NCBI GenBank assembly: GCA_028877045.1
Contig: JAGWPQ010000692.1
Span: 1-9,922 of the forward strand
DNA from: Bacteroidota bacterium
GTDB taxonomy: Bacteria; Bacteroidota; Bacteroidia; Chitinophagales; Chitinophagaceae
Length of the DNA stretch: 9,922 nucleotides
Direction: 5' to 3'
Part shown: one piece after another, positions 6,093 to 9,922 of the stretch
Position numbering within the stretch: position 1 is the first letter of the stretch
How the letters are laid out: every line of letters begins with the position of its first letter
Program-made: the position numbers and the translations under genes
Notes under the pieces: model-generated
Told to the model about the DNA's origin: nothing
The model's database searches: none
The model's input: the letters and a program-made list of their open reading frames with translations, nothing else

Positions 6093-6123
6093 TTTGCCGT
6101 TTCCTGTCAAACCCTTACCTTCG
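6093..6123 (+). promoter_or_regulatory. Promoter of the rplKAJL operon
   Basis: TTTG at 6093-6096, a 19-base spacer, then TACCTTCG at 6116-6123 (seven of eight to TAnnTTTG counting the free positions). Start expected near 6130, giving rplK a leader of about 80 bases. The flanking sequence resembles the tRNA-tuf promoter (TTACCTTYGCC, then TCCC, A-run, GTTCTTTA). Confidence 0.68.
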
Positions 6124-6135
6124 CCGTCCCAAAAA

Positions 6136-6143
6136 GTTCTTTA
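6136..6143 (+). promoter_or_regulatory. boxA-like motif in the rplK leader
   Basis: GTTCTTTA, identical to the copy at 3122-3129, a few bases after the predicted start. boxA elements recruit NusB-S10, so this may bring processive antitermination to the ribosomal-protein operon; this is inference from sequence. Confidence 0.48.
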
Positions 6144-6161
6144 GAAAAAGAATGATTGATC

Positions 6162-6197
6162 TTGGGAGTCTCGCCTAAGGCGAGACGCTATCACCAA
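6162..6197 (+). promoter_or_regulatory. Candidate L1-binding RNA leader upstream of rplK
   Basis: The leader folds as outer stem TTGG (6162-6165) with CCAA (6194-6197), then an asymmetric internal loop GA (6166-6167) facing GCTATCA (6187-6193). A perfect 8-bp stem GTCTCGCC (6168-6175) with GGCGAGAC (6179-6186) closes with loop TAA. Two helices around an asymmetric loop, with GGGAG on the 5' side and an A-rich longer 3' strand, is the shape of the L1 site in 23S helix 77 and of known L11-operon leaders. It lies 14 bases before the rplK ATG, so bound L1 could block initiation. Confidence 0.6.
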
Positions 6198-6211
6198 TTA
6201 AATCGTAAATA

Positions 6212-6655
6212 ATGGCAAAAGAAATCTCCGGCTACGTGAAGCTGCAGGTGAAAGGCGGTCAAGCCAATCCTGCTCCTCCGGTAGGCCCAGCACTCGGTTC
6301 AAAGGGTGTGAACATTATGGAGTTCTGCAAACAATTCAATGCAAGAACTCAGGATAAAATGGGAAAAGTTGTTCCTGTTTTGATCACCGTTTATTCTGAC
6401 AAGTCTTTCGACTTCGTTATTAAAACTGCACCAGCTGCAATTCAATTAATGGAAGCAGCAAAAATTCAGAAAGGTTCAAAAGAAAGTAATCGTGCAAAAG
6501 TTGGTAAAGTAACATGGCCTCAGGTTGAAGCTATCGCTAAAGACAAGATGCCTGATCTGAATTGCTTTACTATTGAAAGCGCAATGAAAATGGTTGCCGG
6601 TACTGCACGCAGTATGGGACTGACTCTTGAAGGTAAAGCCCCCTGGGAAAATTAA
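6212..6655 (+). CDS. rplK: 50S ribosomal protein L11 (uL11)
   Basis: L11 forms the base of the GTPase-associated centre with 23S helices 43-44 and takes part in factor-dependent GTP hydrolysis and stringent signalling. The 147-residue protein has the standard length. The proline-rich N-terminal domain carries GGQANPAPPVGPALG (15-29) and SKGVNIMEFC (30-39), where thiostrepton-class antibiotics act in other bacteria. The C-terminal rRNA-binding domain (about 76-142) ends in IESAMKMVAGTARSMGL. ATG 6212 has an SD-less AT-rich leader. It is first gene of the rplK-rplA-rplJ-rplL operon, with 27 bases to rplA, and probably under feedback by L1. Confidence 0.97.
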   Translation: MAKEISGYVKLQVKGGQANPAPPVGPALGSKGVNIMEFCKQFNARTQDKMGKVVPVLITVYSDKSFDFVIKTAPAAIQLMEAAKIQKGSKESNRAKVGKVTWPQVEAIAKDKMPDLNCFTIESAMKMVAGTARSMGLTLEGKAPWEN

Positions 6656-6682
6656 TTTATTCACCCGTAAAACTTTTTAAAA

Positions 6683-7375
6683 ATGTCATTGACTAAAAAA
6701 AGAAAAGCAGCAGAAGCTAAGGTGGATAAAAATAAAAATTATTCCCTGAAAGAAGCTTCACAATTAGTAAAAGAAATTAACTGTACAAAATTCGACAGTT
6801 CTGTTGATTTGCATATTCGTTTAGGTGTTGATCCTAAAAAAGCAGACCAGCAAGTTCGCGGCACAGTAAGCCTGCCACATGGTACAGGTAAAACAAAAAA
6901 AGTATTGGTTTTATGTACTCCTGATAAAGAAGCTGCTGCAAAAGAAGCAGGCGCTGATTTTGTTGGATTAGATGAATTCATTACAAAAATTGAAGGCGGT
7001 TGGGTTGATGTGGATGTGATCATTGTAACACCTTCGGTAATGCCTAAGATTGGTAAATTAGGTAAAGTATTGGGACCTCGTAACTTGATGCCTAATCCTA
7101 AAACAGGAACAGTGACTAATGATGTTGCTGCAGCTGTTAATGAAGTGAAAGGTGGTAAGATCGCATTTAAAGTTGATAAAGCAGGTATTGTTCACGCTTC
7201 AATTGGCCGCGTATCTTTTGCAGCCGATAAAATTGCTGAGAACAGCCACGAATTATTAAATGCTATTCTTAAATTAAAACCATCAACTGCAAAAGGAATT
7301 TATTTAAAAGCAGTTAGCATGGCCAGCAGCATGAGTCCAGGAATTGCATTAGACACAAAATTAATATCAAACTAA
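6683..7375 (+). CDS. rplA: 50S ribosomal protein L1 (uL1)
   Basis: L1 forms the mobile stalk at the ribosomal E site and, in many bacteria, represses its own operon by binding the rplK leader. The 230-residue protein is of normal length. Domain I is split between the termini and domain II lies in the middle. The family signature is seen in TPSVMPKIGKLGKVLGPRNLMPNPKTGT (residues 116-142). Near the C-terminus SSMSPG (216-221) occupies the rRNA-contacting loop that reads S/T-T-M-G in classical L1; Ser stands where Gly is usual, which I believe is common in this phylum. ATG 6683 follows TTTTTAAAA without an SD. Confidence 0.97.
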   Translation: MSLTKKRKAAEAKVDKNKNYSLKEASQLVKEINCTKFDSSVDLHIRLGVDPKKADQQVRGTVSLPHGTGKTKKVLVLCTPDKEAAAKEAGADFVGLDEFITKIEGGWVDVDVIIVTPSVMPKIGKLGKVLGPRNLMPNPKTGTVTNDVAAAVNEVKGGKIAFKVDKAGIVHASIGRVSFAADKIAENSHELLNAILKLKPSTAKGIYLKAVSMASSMSPGIALDTKLISN

Positions 7376-7377
7376 AT

Positions 7378-7424
7378 CCTGGTGATTCCGATCCCGCCTG
7401 ATGCTGGACGGAAGATGACCCGGG
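7378..7424 (+). promoter_or_regulatory. Candidate L10 leader with kink-turn, upstream of rplJ
   Basis: The rplA-rplJ spacer folds into one long hairpin. A lower stem CCTGG (7378-7382) pairs with CCGGG (7420-7424, one U-G). A U-C mismatch follows, then tandem sheared G7384-A7418 and A7385-G7417, a three-base bulge GAT (7414-7416), stem TTCCG (7386-7390) with CGGAA (7409-7413), a single bulged A7391 and an upper stem-loop closed by CTGAT (7398-7402). Three-base bulge plus G-A/A-G is the kink-turn signature. L10 targets in 23S helix 42 and in L10 mRNA leaders of other bacteria contain such a turn. It lies 18 bases before the rplJ ATG. Confidence 0.58.
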
Positions 7425-7442
7425 TTTCATAAAAATTTAGTT

Positions 7443-7958
7443 ATGACTAAAGAACAAAAAAATGAAGTGATCGAAGTTCTCAAAGAGAAATTCTCACAAT
7501 ACAATAATTTCTACATTACTGATACCGAATCTTTAACTGTAGAACAGGTTGGTAAATTGCGCCGTGCTTGTTTTGATAAACAAGTAGAAATGAAAGTGGC
7601 TAAAAACACTTTGATTAAAAAGGCATTGGAATCTTTGGATGGAGAAAAATATTCAGGCATTTATGAATCTCTTCATAATGTAACTGCATTATTATTTTCT
7701 GAAAATCCGAAAGAACCGGCTTTAATTATTTCATCTTTCCGTAAATCAAGCAATGGTGAAAAACCTGTTTTAAAAGCAGCATTCATTAACGGAGAAGTTT
7801 ACAGCGGCGATAATCAATTGAAAGCGCTTACACAAATCAAGACTAAGAACGAATTGATCGGTGAAGTGATCGGTTTATTGCAATCTCCTGCAAAACGTGT
7901 ATTGGCTTCATTGTTGCACCATCACGAAAAACAGGCAGAAGTTGCAGTTGCTGAATAA
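7443..7958 (+). CDS. rplJ: 50S ribosomal protein L10 (uL10)
   Basis: L10 anchors the L12 dimers of the ribosomal stalk to helix 42 of 23S rRNA. The 171-residue protein has the family layout: a globular N-terminal RNA-binding domain with the conserved VKVAKNTLIKKAL-type segment (about 51-62) and a C-terminal helix from about residue 133 (KTKNELIGEVIGLL...) that carries L12 dimers. The long helix with kinks at SPAK suggests at least two, possibly three, L12 dimers per L10, which I cannot decide by eye. ATG 7443 follows AAAAATTTAGTT without an SD. It probably is autoregulated as an L10-L12 complex through the hairpin just upstream. Confidence 0.96.
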   Translation: MTKEQKNEVIEVLKEKFSQYNNFYITDTESLTVEQVGKLRRACFDKQVEMKVAKNTLIKKALESLDGEKYSGIYESLHNVTALLFSENPKEPALIISSFRKSSNGEKPVLKAAFINGEVYSGDNQLKALTQIKTKNELIGEVIGLLQSPAKRVLASLLHHHEKQAEVAVAE

Positions 7959-8012
7959 TTAAGTATTTAATTATCTTAAATAAAACACCCAGGCCTGAGG
8001 GATAATAAAGGC

Positions 8013-8065
8013 AAATTTTTTTAAAACCTCCGCCGGAGCAATTGCAATGAAGGCGGAAAAAATTT
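8013..8065 (+). promoter_or_regulatory. Structured rplJ-rplL spacer
   Basis: Stem TCCGCC (8029-8034) with GGCGGA (8052-8057) has a 17-base loop containing the palindrome GCAATTGC (8038-8045). An outer stem AAATTTTT (8013-8020) with AAAAATTT (8058-8065) can stack beneath it with an 8-base bulge. The 3' arm ends 7 bases before the rplL start, so the fold would touch the initiation region. The 114-base spacer is long for two genes of one stalk complex. Upstream an A/T-only stem (7955-7962 with 7967-7974) overlaps the rplJ stop. Confidence 0.45.
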
Positions 8066-8072
8066 AAATAAT

Positions 8073-8450
8073 ATGGCAGACGTAAAAACATTAGCCGAAC
8101 AATTAGTTGGCTTAACAGTAAAAGAAGTACAGGAATTAGCAGATGTATTGAAAACTCAATACGGTATCGAACCAGCAGCTGCTGCAGCAGTTGTAGTTGC
8201 TGCAGGTGGTGACGGTGGCGGTGCTGCTGCTGCTGAACAAACATCATTTGATGTTATTCTGAAAAGCGGTGGTGCAAGTAAATTAACTGTTGTTAAAATA
8301 GTGAAAGAATTAACCGGTCTTGGCTTGAAAGAAGCTAAAGATTTAGTTGATGCCGCACCAAAAGCAGTTAAAGAAGGGATTTCTAAAGCTGAAGCCGATG
8401 ACTTGGCCGCTAAGCTGAAAGAAGCCGGTGCTGATGTTGAAATCAAATAA
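8073..8450 (+). CDS. rplL: 50S ribosomal protein L7/L12 (bL12)
   Basis: L12 dimers form the flexible stalk that recruits EF-Tu, EF-G, IF2 and RF3. The 125-residue acidic protein shows the N-terminal dimerisation domain (about 1-33), the Ala/Gly/Val-rich hinge (34-55, AAAAAVVVAAGGDGGGAAAA) and the globular C-terminal domain (about 57-125). The last begins FDVILKSGG and carries the factor-binding helices in KLTVVKIVKELTGLGLKEAKDLVD. ATG 8073 follows AATTTAAATAAT, SD-less. L12 is needed in several copies per ribosome, so translation from this start should exceed that of rplJ; the structured spacer in front may matter for that. The gene is the last of the operon before a terminator. Confidence 0.97.
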   Translation: MADVKTLAEQLVGLTVKEVQELADVLKTQYGIEPAAAAAVVVAAGGDGGGAAAAEQTSFDVILKSGGASKLTVVKIVKELTGLGLKEAKDLVDAAPKAVKEGISKAEADDLAAKLKEAGADVEIK

Positions 8451-8472
8451 TCAGGCTACTTCTTAATATTAT

Positions 8473-8501
8473 AAGCCCTGCGGTATCGCGGGGCTTTATT
8501 T
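8473..8501 (+). terminator. rho-independent terminator between rplL and rpoB
   Basis: A 10-bp stem AAGCCCTGCG (8473-8482) with CGCGGGGCTT (8487-8496), one U-G pair, loop GTAT, followed by TATTTTGTTTT (8497-8507). The T-tract is interrupted by A and G, so some read-through into rpoB is possible, as with the E. coli rplL-rpoB attenuator. Confidence 0.82.
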
Positions 8502-8542
8502 TGTTTTGTGATTTACGTAATAAGATGCTGTCAAAATTTGAT

Positions 8543-8572
8543 TTTGTCATTCCGTCGCATTCCGTACTTTTG
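8543..8572 (+). promoter_or_regulatory. Promoter of rpoB
   Basis: TTTG at 8543-8546, an 18-base spacer and a perfect -7 element TACTTTTG at 8565-8572. Initiation near 8578-8580 would leave an rpoB leader of about 130 bases. Confidence 0.75.
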
Positions 8573-8578
8573 CAGTCC

Positions 8579-8708
8579 TTTTAATTTAGGGCTAATTAGC
8601 AGTGGATAGTTCGGTTATTGGTCATTAAATTCCGATTTATCTTTTTTTCAGGCATTGAGAACAAAAAGTTCTCTTCATTATTTAGCTAAAACCGGTTTTA
8701 AAAATACT
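8579..8708 (+). promoter_or_regulatory. Long palindrome-rich leader of rpoB
   Basis: The leader contains the perfect palindromes GCTAATTAGC (8591-8600), TTTAGCTAAA (8681-8690) and AAAACCGGTTTT (8688-8699). It also has a 6-bp hairpin GAGAAC/GTTCTC with loop AAAAA (8657-8673). The last palindrome ends 9 bases before the ATG. No known riboswitch or leader family is recognised. Confidence 0.4.
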
Positions 8709-9922
8709 ATGTCAACAACAACATTGAACAACAGGGTCAGCTTTGGTAAGACAAAACACTTGGCTGAAACTCCTGACCTGCTCGACATTCAGTTACAATC
8801 TTTCAGAGAGTTCTTTCAATTAGAAACTACGCCGGATAAGCGTAACAATGAAGGATTATTCCGTGTGTTCAAGGATAATTTTCCTATAACAGATACACGT
8901 AATATTTTCGTGCTGGAGTTTCTAGATTATTTTATCGATCCTCCACGCTATTCAATTGAAGAATGTATGGAACGCGGATTAACTTACGCGGTTCCCCTGA
9001 AAGCTAAACTTCGTTTAAGTTGTAACGATGAAGAACATGTGGATTTTCAGACCATCGTACAGGATGTATTCTTAGGAAATATTCCGTACATGACACCACG
9101 TGGTACTTTTGTTGTTAATGGCGCCGAACGTGTTGTTGTATCTCAGTTACACCGTTCTCCTGGTGTATTCTTTGGTCAATCAACACATCCAAACGGAACA
9201 AAGATTTATTCTGCCCGTGTCATTCCTTTTAAAGGTGCGTGGATGGAGTTTGCTACCGACATTAATAATGTGATGTATGCTTACATCGACCGTAAGAAAA
9301 AATTCCCTGTAACTACTTTATTGCGTTCCATCGGTTTTGAAACAGATAAAGATATTCTGGAATTATTCGGAATGGCCGATGAAGTAAAAACAGACAAAAA
9401 ATTATTAAAAAACCATATTGGAAAAAAATTAGCTGCACGTGTATTGCGTACATGGGTAGAAGATTTTGTTGATGAAGATACAGGTGAGGTTGTAAGCATT
9501 GAGCGTAACGAAATTGTGTTGGAACGTGATTCTGTTTTAGATGAAGCTGCTATCGATACCATTATTGAAATGGATGTTAAGAGTGTGTTCATCCAGAAAG
9601 AAGATGTTGGCGGTGATTATGCAATTATCTATAACACATTAAATAAAGATACTTCGAACAGTGAGTTGGAAGCGGTGCAGCACATCTATCGCCAGTTGCG
9701 TGGTGCTGATGCTCCTGATGACGAAACGGCAAGAGGTATTATTGATAAATTATTCTTTAGTGATAAGCGTTACGATCTTGGAGAAGTGGGGCGTTATAAA
9801 ATCAACAGGAAGCTTGGTTTGGATTACCCGATCACTAAAAAAGTTTTAACCAAAGAAGATATTATCTCGATCATTAAGTATTTGGTTTTATTGACCAATG
9901 CAAAAAGTGAAATTGATGATAT
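8709..9922 (+). CDS. rpoB: DNA-directed RNA polymerase subunit beta, N-terminal part
   Basis: The gene runs off the window end; 404 codons are visible with no stop. The start ATG 8709 gives MSTTTLNNRVSFGK, an accepted beta-subunit N-terminus in this phylum, after an SD-less ACCGGTTTTAAAAATACT context. Recognisable beta-subunit blocks are the protrusion opening (TPDLLDIQLQSFREFF, 21-36), YAVPLKAKLRL (93-103) and GNIPYMTPRGTFVVNGAERVVVSQLHRSPGVFF (123-155). The lobe region follows (from about 160). The rifampicin cluster and the catalytic blocks lie beyond the window. Beta forms one half of the polymerase active-site cleft. It is transcribed from its own promoter and perhaps by read-through from rplKAJL; rpoC is expected next but not seen. 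Confidence 0.98.
   Translation, partial: MSTTTLNNRVSFGKTKHLAETPDLLDIQLQSFREFFQLETTPDKRNNEGLFRVFKDNFPITDTRNIFVLEFLDYFIDPPRYSIEECMERGLTYAVPLKAKLRLSCNDEEHVDFQTIVQDVFLGNIPYMTPRGTFVVNGAERVVVSQLHRSPGVFFGQSTHPNGTKIYSARVIPFKGAWMEFATDINNVMYAYIDRKKKFPVTTLLRSIGFETDKDILELFGMADEVKTDKKLLKNHIGKKLAARVLRTWVEDFVDEDTGEVVSIERNEIVLERDSVLDEAAIDTIIEMDVKSVFIQKEDVGGDYAIIYNTLNKDTSNSELEAVQHIYRQLRGADAPDDETARGIIDKLFFSDKRYDLGEVGRYKINRKLGLDYPITKKVLTKEDIISIIKYLVLLTNAKSEIDD

Noticed and set aside
7993..8022. GCCT/AGGC hairpin with a T-run after rplJ, as a terminator
   Set aside because: Four-bp stem with a 12-base loop and AAA before the T-run; the T-run is better explained as the outer arm of the downstream fold.
7843..8247. 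134-codon reading frame on the - strand opposite rplJ/rplL
   Set aside because: Low-complexity Leu/Gln/His-rich product caused by the antisense of the Ala-rich L12 hinge; it overlaps two certain genes and has no promoter.
9281..9592. 103-codon frame on the - strand inside rpoB
   Set aside because: Antisense of a certain coding region; Ser/Thr-rich product without domain features.
9661..9849. 62-codon + strand frame inside rpoB
   Set aside because: Out of frame with rpoB, which is intact and continuous through this stretch.

Overview
The window is a piece of core genome from a member of the Bacteroidota, most likely the Chitinophagales/Chitinophagaceae side of the phylum (family-level placement is a guess from protein flavour only). 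The phylum call rests on several things visible in the DNA. Promoters read as TTTG, a spacer of 18-19 bases, then TAnnTTTG instead of -35/-10 boxes. Almost every start codon sits behind an A/T-rich stretch with no Shine-Dalgarno sequence, the one striking exception being rpsU. The tRNA genes do not encode CCA. All genes lie on the + strand.

Layout. 1-972 is the C-terminal part of rpsA (ribosomal protein S1), closed by a strong terminator. 1078-1403 is a compact rpsU unit (bS21) with its own promoter, a perfect Shine-Dalgarno and a terminator whose T-tract touches the start codon of the next gene. 1404-2306 is a Xer-type tyrosine recombinase, followed by a 281-base leader and a short-form hibernation factor gene (hpf) with terminator. 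2938-3217 is a gene-free leader carrying the best promoter of the window. It is followed by tRNA-Thr(TGT), tRNA-Tyr(GTA), tRNA-Gly(TCC), tRNA-Thr(GGT), tuf, tRNA-Trp(CCA), secE and nusG, ending in a terminator at 6056-6083. A second promoter (6093-6123) starts rplK-rplA-rplJ-rplL, which ends at a terminator (8473-8501). A third promoter (8543-8572) starts rpoB, which runs off the window end.

The genes form one functional theme: making and controlling the translation and transcription machinery. They cover ribosome parts (S1, S21, L11, L1, L10, L12), elongation factor and tRNAs, ribosome hibernation, the Sec translocon subunit SecE, the elongation factor NusG and the RNA polymerase beta subunit. 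The Thr-Tyr-Gly-Thr-tuf order with the same anticodons is that of the E. coli thrU-tyrU-glyT-thrT-tufB operon, followed here as there by secE-nusG-rplKAJL-rpoB.

I see no mobile element, CRISPR array, defence island or novel enzyme system, and no broken genes. The interest lies in the non-coding RNA layer. There is a candidate L1-binding leader upstream of rplK, and a candidate kink-turn L10 leader upstream of rplJ. Recurrent boxA-like GTTCTTT motifs occur in leaders and a tRNA spacer. A structured rplJ-rplL spacer, the rpsU Shine-Dalgarno switch and a long palindrome-rich rpoB leader complete the list. These are structural readings by eye and have not been computed.
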